Shown: positions 1 through 12,493 of the stretch, piece by piece
Position numbering within the stretch: the stretch's first letter is position 1
Layout: each line of letters starts with the position of its first letter
NCBI GenBank assembly: GCA_019095985.1
Contig: CM032662.1
Coordinates: forward strand, 42,352,099 to 42,416,098
Source of the DNA: Streblospio benedicti
Taxonomy: Eukaryota > Annelida > Polychaeta > Spionida > Spionidae
Reading direction: 5' to 3'
Length of the DNA stretch: 64,000 bases
The notes under the pieces: generated by a model
Told to the model about the DNA's origin: nothing
The model's input: the letters and a program-made list of their open reading frames with translations, nothing else
Database searches by the model: none
Translations under genes and position numbers: made by a program

Positions 1-360
1 GAAAGAAAATTTCTATTTCAAAAAAACCCGGGAAAATATTTTATTATTTTTTTTAAAAATTTTAAAATCTTTTTAAACTATTTAAGTTCCCAAATAGGGG
101 CCCTTTTCTTGCTTAAAAACTTAATTAATTTTTTTAAAGCCAAAAACGGGGCCCTTCAACGGCTGGGCCTTTAAAAACATTCCCGTAACTTTGCCAATCA
201 GTGAATGCGCTTTTAAAAAGGTGTTTACATTTGGACCAACAAAATCTCAGAAGTATAATTTTTAGCTTTTCCTTTTTTGATGTTGAAAATCGTGAGGTTA
301 AACATTTTTCCATCATGGGATCCAAATTTTCAAAGGGGGTCTCTGGATTCCCAATTCTTC
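1..360. other. Low-complexity, probably low-quality contig edge
   Basis: The first ~360 bases are made of stretched homopolymers (runs of A, T, CCCC, GGGG) with no recognisable gene or repeat. The texture is unlike the rest of the window and looks like poor-quality read ends at a contig border. Any break in the adjoining 3' end of STING gene C should be read with this in mind. Confidence 0.5.
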
Positions 361-364
361 CTAG

Positions 365-3300
365 GTTTTAAAGAATTTGGGCACTCCATAAAAACCAAAG
401 CATTTGACATTGTTGGGCCATTCACCAGTGTTGCGAGCTTTCTGCTGCTGAAGGCCTTATGGCACTCTCCCCAATCACCACCAGGAATATGGTATCAATT
501 TGAGCAGACAACTTTGTAATCAAAAGACAGATTTGCTTAAATATAATAAGCAGCTTTTACAGATGTGCTTCACATGCTTCTCACTACAGCTTTGTAAAAG
601 TATATCCACACAGTTGTCTATAAATGTTCCTCCCAAATTTAATATTGGAAGTTAACCCACAACACACATTTGGGAGAAAATCTATTAAACATATCTGTGA
701 AGAGACAGCAATGACTACAAATATCAAAGATTATTTTGGCTTCAGTATTAAGGACTGTCTATTCCTACTGATGTTACAGATACAAACAAAAACAAAAACA
801 GTCACCTTGACCATGTGTCTTCAAAGCTGTTGAGCACCCATGTGGAATGTCACCATCACCAGAACCTTCTGCAAAAAACAACAGCACAATGTAATCTCTC
901 TATATATACGACCACCCTAGGTGGCCTCAAGATAGGTGGTCGCTTAAAAGGTTCAAGGTAGTCTTTGCATGTAGCGGGTAGGGGAGGGGGTACCATGAAA
1001 AATGTGTCAGTACAGTGGTAGTCTTAATTGAAGGTTATAATTGTCAATGAAAGTGATAGATCTCTAGAGTCCGGGGCCAACAATTGTTAAAATGTTTTAT
1101 GATTTATGTTTTACAACCCCTTACTTTGTGATATTTGCATGAATTGTTTTGGATTTCATTGAATTAAATACGACAAGGTTTTCAATGATTTATTTTTTAC
1201 AATCACTACTTACCATTAACTAATTCTTTGACATTTCAGTCACCATAGGAACTTTCTAATCAAGTCACAAGATGTTGTCTATGTCAATGGCGCTTTTGGT
1301 ACGTCACTTTTGTGCAGCAATATCTTGGTCGGTTCGCCCAAGGTGCTGCAATGGTGACCGCAACGCTAAAGAAATTTGTTAATTTAGTAAATAGAGTAAG
1401 TAGTAGTGTACATAAATAAAACACTGAATGGATACCTCCTATTACTAACAATAGTCTGGCACAAAAGATATGATTTTTTTTTAGTTTCATAGAGATAAGA
1501 AGGGGATGGAGGAGGAGAGTTGGTCAGATATTGAATAACGTAGACACTTGTCTCAGATTTAAGTAATTGTATTTAAAAAACTAAACATCTATGAATCTGA
1601 TTTATGCTTATTATTATCCTTATTTCAAGTCCCGATATAGCAACCTTCATCAGACCATTATTGTCCCTCATGACCCATCCACATTTTCCCCGCACAAAAT
1701 GTCATTTTTCAACCGGATGTGCCAAATTACCTCTGTTGTCCAGCCTCCTTACCCTTTTTGGGACCAGTGGGTTGGCAACCTCGAGGACACTGACAGTGTA
1801 GGTTCGGTCTTTTTTGACCAGGCCGATTCACAATCATCTTGAGGGCCTCAGCAGACCGTAGTAGGCTCGGGTTGTATTCACAGCATTCTAAAAATGTTGC
1901 ATCACACTCCAAATTATTACATTATGTGTGTACATTACTCATGCGTGCATCACTATGTAACCTTTAATAGTGTAGTCAAGGTTCAATTATGGAATGATAT
2001 TGCATTAGATAAACTGCCAGTAAACATGAACCGTGGTCGTGAAAACAGTAAAAATACTTTAATATGAAACACTATAGAATCAGTTGTGGTATTGTGGCCA
2101 TTGGTATAATACATGTCTCGTTAAGCACATACATTTCATAGTAGAATTCTCATAAAATTTCAGTAACATTTGTGATTGTCACACCTTTTGTTTTGCATGA
2201 TTCGGGGACAATGACAAACAAAGTATTGGATTTCCGAGTGGGGCCTTGATGTTTGCGCTGAAATTGGTCATTGATGCTCTCCTCACCCTCCCCAGCACCA
2301 CCTGGAATAAGAATTAATGATCACTAGTATTACTCTTTTTATTAGAATGGTATGCTCTAATACTTGTTATTGTCTACAAACACTGAAAAATGTCAGTATG
2401 CTCTTATAACATGCCTGTTAATAAAAGTTATAACGTTCCTCCCTAGGATTATGTTCACATATGAGAAACGTAAAAAAGGCCACGCGATGAGGTGACAATG
2501 CACTGGATGCACTAGAAATTTGTGTGTTCACATAGAAGGCGATTTTGACTTAATTTCTTTAGCAATTTTCTTGTGATAGACAGAAATAGGATATGGTTTA
2601 TAAAAATTGCATTAATAACAGTCCCGGAGAAAATAGATATTTCGGATGTTTATATTCATACATTTTTGCCCTGGGTAGGGGGGGCACTTAATACATTTTG
2701 CAAACCCGGAGGAGCCACCGGAATGGGTTACAATTTCACCCCTAAAAATCAGCACATCATGATCCAAGTAGCTAAAATCAACACTCCTTTGACGTCTTGA
2801 TGATGCCATTGATGACAATATAGCTGCCATTGTCTGCAACTTTTGTTATGAAATTACCAATATATTGCCAAAAGCATCATTTTTAGCAACAAAAACAGAA
2901 AAAATTTCCTCTGCTACCCAGTACCACAACCAATATACTGTAGTCGGATGGTGTCTAGTTAAGGCCCGTCACACCGCTACGATTGTTTTCGACGCAAACT
3001 TTAAGCCTTATGTTTTGCAAAATTTTAGCACATTTCACCCAAGATATCAAATGTCCAGTGGAGATAGTACACTATCTAGGTTAGTGCCCCCCCCCTCTCC
3101 CCCGGGATTTTTTGTAGCTTCAATTGAAATATAAATTAATATCATCATATGGGTATGCTTCCTTGGTTTACATGTAAGAAGTATCGCTAACTATATCGCA
3201 AGCCAGAGGAGGTTTTTTCGTTCATATCATATTTGTATTGAACTGATCACAAGTAGGTGATCTTTTCTCTCATGTACTGCATTACTAGTACTTACATTCC

Positions 3301-6300
3301 AGTATGAGTTTTAGGAAGGTATAGTATACTGGCTCCGCCATAAGTCCACCAATGTCTTCTGCAGTATATGTCTCCTGTAAAAGAACACAAGATAAAGAAG
3401 TGTGAGGCCCCAATCCCATAGTATGACTTGCAGGGATGTTAAGAGATTCAGTAGGGGTGGTGCAGTGGGTCTGTTGTCATTATGCCCTCAGTGTTTATAA
3501 AAGATAAATTTTCATATTATTTTTCTTAATTTACTACTATTGGAATAGCCTGTTAATACTGCTGAATTATCGTGTGTACTACTTACTGGCTGCTGTAGTA
3601 TTATGTGTCTCACACTGGCTCCTGCAGTATCTGTATCCTATAGATCTACTACTCACAATGGCTGCTGCAATATCATATCTATTACTCACAATGGATACTG
3701 GGATACTCCAGTATCATGTGTACTACTCACACTGACTACTGCAGTATCCTATATACTACTCACAATGGTGCTGCAGTATCAGTATCATGTGTACTATTCA
3801 CAATGGCTGCTGCAGTGTCATGTATACTACTCATAATGGATGTTGCAGTACTGATCATGTGTACTACTTACTGTGGCCTGGGCCTCGTCTGCCTCAATAC
3901 ATTTGTCCAACAGCTCCATGTACAATGTCTCGTCTCCTGGTAAACACAAGGTTAAGTGGGATATTAGCTAAGAATAGCTAAATTTTAGTGTGAAGGAGTA
4001 AAACATTCTCAGGCCTCAGGCCCCGGGTTTGAACCTCATCATACTGTAGTTTTAAAGTACTGATACAAATGCAGGTCTTTAACGGTCTAAGCTAGCATCT
4101 GGCCTCTTCATACAGACTTGGCGTAACCCAAGCAGTCTAAATATTGGTTCTTTATAGTGGTGGTCTTAATTCGAAGTTACTCTGCAGGTGTGAGTGGGAT
4201 TATACCACTTTGTGATGTAAATATTATATTATGCAGTAAAGTAATTTTGGTGTTAATAAAAGAGGTTTTACTGTGTTACCGTCAAATGTGAAGGCCTCAG
4301 CATTTATCTGCTCAGCCTTGAAGATGTTGTTGAGATGTGTGACATATTCAATGACCTCCCGGGCCACTCGGGTCGGATTAAAGTTGTATTCTTCTGCCAG
4401 GTTCTTAAGGTTGGAGATGATACCCCCCAGGTCCACACACACGTAGAACATCTACAGCAAGCAAGATAACTACCATTTTTTCTAGCCACCAGGAGTAGGA
4501 ACAATAGCACCCGTAGCATCAGGAGCAGGAGCAACACCAACCCAAAACAATAAAAAACTTTCAATTCAACCACACCAATACCAAAAATCATCAACGTTGA
4601 TATAGATATATTCATTGATTTTATGATAAATCCATTAAAACCTACCATCTGAATATTTTAGGACATTTTCAAACTTCCAAGACTTCATTTTCTGTCACCA
4701 GATGGCAGCACATAACAGTAACAGTCAGAACGTTCTGACTGGGAAAAGAGTGGGATCACATGCTGCCATCTAATGACAAAAAATGAAGTCTTCGTAGATG
4801 GGTAATACCGTATTGAAAAAGAAGAAATCCCATGAATCTATTTTCAAATTAACATTGCTATCAGTGATACAGTAACAATAGCAATATCAAAAGAATCAGC
4901 AGCGATGGCGACTGTGGTGGTGGCTACAGTGACAATAGCAAAAGCATGAATACTCCTCTTGCACTCACCTGTCCCGGGCGCGTGCCATCCACCCGGTACA
5001 CCATGAGATTGTAGGGTCGACTACGCTGCCCCGCACTGTCCACCTTGAATTGGAAGTGTTTGTTGTCATGCTCAGCCAACGGATGAATGTGGTCGGGGTC
5101 ATACTCAGTGAGGACTCTCCTGTAATTGTGAGTAATTGCATAGAAATATTCTAGAACCATTATCTGATGTTTTTTTTCAAGATGGAAAAGAAAGGGGTCG
5201 TGGGCGGGGTGAGTGTGAGAATCATGGCAAAATTCAATTAGGGAATGTTTAGAATGTACACACCATACCCCCCCCCCCCAAAAAAAAAGGAAAAAAACAA
5301 AACAAAACAAACAAAATAAAAAAAAACTAACAAGCAACTCTACCTCCAAACAATACAAGTACGTCTATAGGGCATTGGCTTTGTATATCTTTTTCATACG
5401 AAATATGTCATTATAACTTATCAATGATGTTATGGATTTTGGGTTCTTACAATAGCGGAAATGCACAAGCACTTACCTGTAGGTGACATCGAGAGGCACT
5501 GGGATGAGCAGGCGGTTTATCTTTTCGCCACTGGGCACATTGAATTTCTGCATTAGTGGTGGCAAATCTGAAACACACCAGATCACAATGACCACTCACT
5601 ACTCAATGAGTGACATTGTGTATTGGGACCTCAAAGGGGACTATTTTTTGTCTAATTTAACCCATCTTTTACTACGCCTGGTCACCTGAGCATTGACTGT
5701 ACCAGGACAGAACCAAGTAGCAGGCTACTTACGTTTGCCGGCCACCCTGGCAAAGCCAGTGACATAGGAGATGGCGAATCCCTTGCCCACGCCCCCGGTG
5801 TACACTGAAATGAAAAAAAACAAAAAAACATTATAGTAGAATCACCAATTACGATCACCTATAAAAAGAATCCAGATTGCCCCATCCTTCCACCCACCCA
5901 CCTCAGTTCAAATAGAGAGCAATCCTCATATATATTCAAGAGATTTTACTATTCAGGTATGAGTTTGCTCAACTTTCACTGCCTGATCCGTTCGATCCGT
6001 TCGAATCAAACCCATGACATTCTAGTCACAATGAAGTCCCGCTTCCAGTCTAGAGATAGGCACTTATCACTTGTGAACTTTTTAACTATTCAGCAATACA
6101 CTTAGCCTACCCTCATTTATAATGACACTCTGAGTATCAGATGTCAAGATATGACAATTTGACATCTGATACTCAGAGTGGGTTCCTATTAAATTGCTGA
6201 GATTACAAGTGGGAATGGGGACAATATAGAGATAATATTCATCAAGTGATAGTTCATGTGTAGTCTCATGAGCCAATGATCTGTGATGTTACAACATAGA

Positions 6301-7347
6301 AGTATTTAGGATCCTGAAAACCGGGATATTCTCTGTAAAATTACATGTAAGTGGAATGCGGAAAAATAAGTACAAATGTGTCAGGTGGAAAATTACACCA
6401 AAAGTAAGGACATTAAAGGACGGTGTATGTGTGTGGAAAGGGGGGGGGGGGGTATTCACAATTGAAGCTTTACTCGTGACAGTTAGTACACCCACATGCA
6501 ATTGACCACCATTTTAATATCATTTGTGTATGTAATTTACATTACGGATCAACATCAGTGAAGCTGATATACGTTATTTTGGTTATAAGCATGTACAGGG
6601 GAGGGAGTTGCAACACAAATACTGAAAACAAAGCTGAAGTGACCCCTGAAGTCTCTGAAGAAGAGAAGTTGCAGTTCTCACACTTTGCACATAGTGTATG
6701 TCTTAACCCGACTTCTCTATTTGCTTCCAAACCTCTTATGGGAGCTAGAACAACTTTTGCATTTTGTTTGTTCAAATACCATGCATAACTTGAGGAAATC
6801 AGTTCATGTCTGATAGAATGGTTATAAAAAGCTGCTAAAAATTATACGTGGAAAAATGAGTGAGGAAAATTCCCGGGGGAAATTGGACATACAAAAGTCA
6901 ATGCGTATATATGTAGGCCCTATACTGCAAGCAATTGCAAACCAAGTGGTCCCAGTTATAAATAGTAAAAATTATGCACAATGCAATTTGTAATTATTTG
7001 GCTATAGTTATTACAATGTGACACATGTACACAGAACTATCGCCCTTCTATGACATAAAGTGTATAATTAAAAAAATAATTATCCATCCCAGTATGTACT
7101 ATTAGAATAGACCAAGAATAGTAATAATTGATATCCTGCTTTCGTTTTTGCAATTGGTCTTTAAACCATTGAACACAAGCCAATGAATGCCCATTTACAG
7201 CATGTTATCCATTCTACAAAATGTTGAAACATCAGTATCCTAAGAAATATCCAAAAATCAATATGGGAACATTTGATTAACATTGTAATTAGCAACAATA
7301 AAGTAAGTAAAAATACCATCAAAGTTTTCCGTATTGGAGGTCGCCAT
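365..7347 (-). CDS. Tandem double-STING-domain protein, gene C (damaged 3' end)
   Basis: Third paralogue of the double-STING genes, transcribed leftward and head-to-head with gene A. Exons on the minus strand: 7347-7317 (start MATSNTENFD), 5804-5733, 5567-5477, 5119-4969, 4451-4280, 3936-3872, 3374-3296, 2301-2185, 1887-1753, and a probable partial exon 10 near 530-365. Exons 5, 6 and 7 are exactly 172, 65 and 79 bp, as in genes A and B, and all sites are GT-AG. Domain 1 has GKGFAISYVTGF (human STING helix SYYIGY), RLLIPVPLDV (human RLYILLPLDC), RSRPY (human R238/Y240) and YVCVDLGG. Domain 2 has EPVYYTFLKLIL, LFVIVPESC and DRTYTVSV. Exon 9 is one base too long within a run of six A (T on plus, 1810-1815), so the frame shifts just before the Arg-x-Tyr motif. 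Exon 10 keeps IPGGDWGECHKAF but carries a TGA. No last exon is visible. This is either a young pseudogene or sequence error near a poor contig edge. Confidence 0.72.
3580..3871. repeat. Minisatellite built on a splice-donor region (STING-C intron 6)
   Basis: About eight imperfect units of ~35 bp of the type TGCTGCAGTATCATGTGTAC followed by TACTCACAATGG. The array abuts the donor of STING-C exon 6. Read on the minus strand, each unit holds GTGAGTAGTACACATG, nearly the same as the true donor GTAAGTAGTACACATG at 3871. The array therefore seems to have grown from the donor itself. Confidence 0.75.
6126..6180. repeat. Perfect inverted repeat (hairpin), 22-bp arms
   Basis: Left arm 6126-6147 begins CACTCTGAGTATCAG; right arm 6159-6180 is its exact reverse complement, with an 11-base loop. 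It lies in intron 1 of STING gene C. It may be a small foldback element; no coding signal is seen. Confidence 0.8.
6546..6590 (+). promoter_or_regulatory. Orphan copy of the STING A/B core promoter
   Basis: GGATCAACATCAGTGAAG, then TTTTGGTTATAAG, closely matches the block just upstream of the start codons of STING A and B. Here it lies on the plus strand inside intron 1 of the oppositely oriented gene C. Downstream, at about 6614-6640, an open frame encodes NTNTENK, which resembles SNTENFD in exon 1 of gene C. I see no following STING exon, so it is probably a relic of a further gene copy. Confidence 0.5.
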
Positions 7348-7868
7348 TTTTGTGTGTACCTTTAAATATTGAACTGTGGACTTAGCAGTGATAACCGGGC
7401 TTTTTATGTCGTCTGCTAGTCATGTGAACCATTAAAGAATGGGCTTGATGGTTGAAAAAACAACAACATCTTTTCCAGTCTTCCGTCTAGTGTAAAATGT
7501 AACATACTGTTTAAGCAAAGAAAATTCTGCCGCAAATAAGTACACAAATACTCCTCACATTTAAACACACCTCTCATATATGGAACCTAATGATGATACG
7601 TAATTGGAGATAACATGTTTGTAAGGTTGCTGCATTAAATACAATGAAATAGGCAGACTGAAAAACATTCCCGTGGCTTTAAAGTTACCGCTGTGTGTTA
7701 TGAAATGAAAATTAAAGACATCACATTTTGAGCACTTAATTGGCACGCAGCTTTGTATGTACCATCAGTATAGGACTTTTAGACCTATCACTCTAATGCA
7801 GACATACTTAAGCACATTGTTATCAGAGTTGTTTACAAAATTATACACGTGAACGTAATTTTCAACAC

Positions 7869-7925
7869 GGATCAAAGTCAGTGTAGCAGCATACATGTAC
7901 TTTACTTTGGTTATAAGTTATATAG
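7869..7925 (+). promoter_or_regulatory. Conserved core promoter of STING gene A (TATA-like)
   Basis: GGATCAAAGTCAGTG lies upstream of TTTGGTTATAAG, with TTATAAG at 7911-7917, 39 bases before the start codon. The same block precedes gene B (19017-19060). If TTATAAG is a TATA box, the 5' UTR would be very short, around ten bases. This is inferred from conservation between paralogues; no transcript data are available. Confidence 0.5.
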
Positions 7926-7949
7926 TCTGAAACACTTGCTATTTTCAAG

Positions 7950-10900
7950 ATGGCGGATAACTCAAACGCAGGTAATTAAACCTATTGTTTATTAGAAAAA
8001 GCTTGTCTTATTGTGGCCAAAATTCACCATAAAGAATTTACTTAGAGGAATGGGTAGTGATGAGATCTATTAGTATGGCAAGATTATGCATCACTTGCTT
8101 TTTTCCATATACAAAGACATATAGGTATTGTCTATTTTGGTTATATTTTATTTCACGAATTGATAATCATGGACTCTAGAGCTGTGACGGACTGTAGCTT
8201 TAAGTATATTTAAAATAGTAATATTCAGTTAGGATACTGAATAATAATCATTATAACTAAGTGCTAAGTGGTGGAGTACATGTTAGACGTGTAGATATCG
8301 TAATAGCAGTAGTTTGCTATTGTATAAAGGTCAAACGTCATTTCTCTATTCATGTCACTTCCACTTTCGTTTTCTCACTACACTCCCATGTGACTCATCA
8401 GGTGTTGGGTGCATAAAAATACTTACTACTTGGATGAGATGGGGGGCCGGTGTCTGTGTGTCACTGTGTGTGCGTGCGTGCGTGCGTGTGTGTTATAAGC
8501 CACAAATTTCGTGCAATATAAATCGTGCATATATTATGGATTAAGATGATATGATGATGAAAATGTAATATAATGATTTGTATGTGATAATTATTCAATT
8601 GCATCTATACATGCATAATAAAACCAAAATGGCCATACGTACGGAAATTGTGGGCTTAAGCCATTTTCTTAATGCATAGGCGAGACTTGTATATATGTTA
8701 TAAATTCATGAAATTGTCCCTGAAACCACATTATGCTCCGGTGTCTTAATTGTCTTATCTAATCTACAGCGGATAACCATTTGTTTTGAATCCTTGTTGA
8801 AACATGATAGGATGCGGTATGTAATGAAATAGTTGTATGTAATTTTGAAAAGAAACTTTTAGAATTGGAGTTATTTTTGGAACAAAGGTAAGTAGGTAAG
8901 TAGGTAGGTAATAACACGTGAGTAATAGAATCCTGAGACCCACTGCTTCATACCACATGAGAAGGATCAACTTAGTATTTCAAGAGACCTAATATCTAAT
9001 AGTTTTTACTTCTATTATTACAAAAACCTCTCTTGTAAACGATATATCATGTGCAAAGATGAAGAGCAAGTACAATTGTGACAGCCTCTAGCTAGATATA
9101 AGGTCTTTTACAAAACCCTAAGAATTCTTCTGCTACTAAATATGCAACCTCGTCATCCTGGCCTGTTATAGACTTAATGTTCACCAGCAACAGCTGCAGA
9201 AGCATCAGCATGCATGGGTGATTTTCAGGTAATGATTAGCCAATACATTAAGTATGTCATCTTGATCAAAGCTTTCCCATTACAAATAAACAGTACCACA
9301 TGCTTAAACGAGAAAATACCCAAGTACAGCAGCTATACAGCTGCTTTGAAAATAGATTGCTGTTCTAAATGTAGAAGCCATGTGCTTTTATGTGCAGATG
9401 TTAATTTTGCAACACATTAAGCAAGATTTGCCTCACACAGAAGCTTTTAGAATAGACCTTCATGTCAGATGATTTATAGGCGTTGTGATAAGCTAGGATC
9501 AACTGGACATATTTGACCCTAGGTTATTGTTTGACCGTGTTTGTGATTTATGTTTTCCGCCGCTAGGTTTCGCCTCCGGCGTGGTTGGAAAAGGCTTCGC
9601 CATCTCCTACGTCAATGGCTACTCACGGGAGGCTGCAAAACGTGAGTAACAGGCAGGCACACCGGGGTCGGTGAATAGAGCATAAGCAGATCCAGGGTGG
9701 TGCAGATGGTGGGTCCCACCCCCTTCGTAAAAATATATTGTGTTTTTATGGTGTTTTTGGCATGTCTGCAATCAATCACATATATGTCACCTTTCAGATC
9801 CCTTAAGTTTGCCCCTCTCTGTCCTTTAAAAAAACCTGGATCAGCCTGTCATCCAGCGTTGGGGGTAGAAAATTCACTGTAACAGATCATCATTTTGACC
9901 ATGTTCTGCACCAAGTATTTTAAGTAGAATGGTTCATAAATTCAAATTGTAAAGTTAGTTTGCATGCATTTTTTGCCCTTTTCAGATACTTAATATGTTA
10001 TTTATCTTTAGTATAAGAAGTGGTCATGCGTGGTGTGTAATGAGGAGCTATTACGTATTGTGCCTGTATAATATTTAAATATTTTGTGTTTTGTGCAGAG
10101 TTACAGAGCAAGATGGAAGAATTCCAGCCACATCAGGCAGGAGGGAATGTTGAGAAAGTGAGCCGCCTCTTCATCCCCATCCCCACCAGTCTACGCTTCA
10201 AGTACGTGGATGAGAACGGGAGAGAGTGTGGGTATGGGAAGGGGGACGAAGAGAAGGGAGAGGCAGGCAGCTGAATGGTGACTAGCTAGCAGGCTGGCTG
10301 GTGGGCTTGCTGGCTTGTTAGCAGTCTGCTGGCTGGTGGATGGGCTGACTGGTTGGCTAGGATGCTGGGTGGTGGGCCCACTGGCTGGCTGGTGGGCTGG
10401 CTACTGAGCTACCAAGCTAGTTGGTGGTCTGGATTGTGTGATGGCCTGGCAGGTAGGCAGGCTGGCAGACTAACGACAAGTGTATCTGTGCAAATATCTA
10501 TGTGTAAAGAATGTATGAGTCAGTGTATCCATTGGTACGTTTGTGGTGAAGGCACTCGAGTCTAGAACATACCGGTAACCAGTCCATCCTTGCCACTTCT
10601 TCAGGAACTCACTACCAGAATACAATTCGCAGCAGATCAGCCAGCTAGACGCCAGCGAGGCAGATCGTTTCAAGTACACGCATGACACGGGCGGGCAGAA
10701 GGGCCGCACCTACACACTCAGTGTCTTCCTGGTCAAAGGACGGGGCGCTGGGGAGGAGATAGTGGTCAGTGGCATTGCAGCCTATTACATACATGGACGC
10801 TGATTTAACATTTGTTCTCATTCTGCACACTCGTTATGATAATAGGGACCCAGTATTGAAAGGGGCAGCTACACACAATGTTCATCATACTTATATTGAC

Positions 10901-12453
10901 ACATGATTCTATCTATCTACCCTTATACACAAATATTTCTAAATCTTAATATATCAATCAACATTTGAATGGTTATTGAAAGGAGACCGCATTATGTATC
11001 AGTGATGGTTGTCCAAGACAAAAAGCATTGACTGGAGTCTAACTCACGATCCAGTGGTACCACCAGTGCATTGAATGCAGAAGTTTCAATGTACATCAGT
11101 AATGTACCAGGTAACAGACTATTACTCTCTTGCAGACATACTGCATGTGCGTGGACCTGGGCGGCATGGTGCAGAACATCAAGTCGGTGGCAGAGGGCCA
11201 CAGGCTGACACCGGAACAAGAGAGACGCGAGGTGGACGCCTACATGGAACACCTCAACGCCATATTTGCTGCCGAACATATCAACGCCGAGGCCTTCACT
11301 TATGAGGGTCAGCTGGGTGTATTTTGTTTGTTTTTGTTTGTTGCTGTTGTTACTGTTGCTACTGCTGCTGTTGCAGTTTCTGCTGCTGCTGCTATTGTTG
11401 CTGCTGGTGCTATTGTTGCTATATGAAATTCTTTGTTGATAATGGCATTCCAATATCATGAGTATTCAACTGGCTTTCAGTTACAAAACTATGCTGAACA
11501 AAAATAAATGAAAGTTTGTCTTTTATCATTTCAACACTTTACCCTTTCTCGTTTACGCCGTTCAAATTGATATGTATAAGTTTGTCTTTTATATATATTT
11601 TAAATATCCTTTCAGCGGATGAGGAGTTATATGAAAAGTTAATAAAGAAATGTCATGAGTATAGAGACAATGACTATGAAGTAAGTACTACTAAGCTCAG
11701 ATATTGAAAACATTGAAATTAAATGCATTGTGTTGACTTTTAGATTATAATTTGCCTCTTGTTTCAATATCATGAATCTGGCCATACCTGGGAGACACCT
11801 AGTAGTACCTCTAACAGTCAGTTTTCAATCTCCATATTGTTTGTGTTCAAATTTGAATAGTGTAAACTTAACTTGATTTAAGAAAGAATGACTATATAAG
11901 TTAACTATTTATTACAACTCTTACATAAGAAAAAAAGCAGGATTTGGTGAAACACGGGATATGGGAATTCATGTATCTTTATATCCTCTCTCCGATCCCA
12001 AGTGATCATTATAAATTTTGTGTCTACAGCATTTGGAAACATAGATTTCATTTTTTAGCTAGGCTTCCTAGCTTTCAATCTTTTCTTGAATCATTCATGA
12101 CTTAAAGTTTTGAAAGTGAGTTTTATGTACATTGTACAAGTGTAACCACTATAAATTTTGTGTCTACAGCATTTGGAAACATAGATTTCATTTTTTAGCT
12201 AGGCTTCCTAGCTTTCAATCTTTTCTTGAATCATTCATGACTTAAAGTTTTGAAAGTTAGTTCTATGTACATTGTACAAGTGTAACCAAATAATATGAAT
12301 TAACAGCAGCATAGATGAGAATCCCACGTAAATGATATGCTTATTGCAGAGAATGTATAAGGGTGACTATATGGGCATAACCATGGCGGCTCCTCACTAC
12401 TACGGCTTTCTCAAACCAATGCTCTCATGTAAGTCCATACTTTAATTATTTTA

Positions 12454-12493
<40 letters not shown>

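Noticed and set aside
2612-2839. Minus-strand frame as a STING-C exon
   Set aside because: The true exon 8 (2301-2185) fits in phase and homology; this frame has no family match.
3580-3871. CRISPR-like array
   Set aside because: Units are contiguous and imperfect with no unique spacers; it is a minisatellite in an animal intron.
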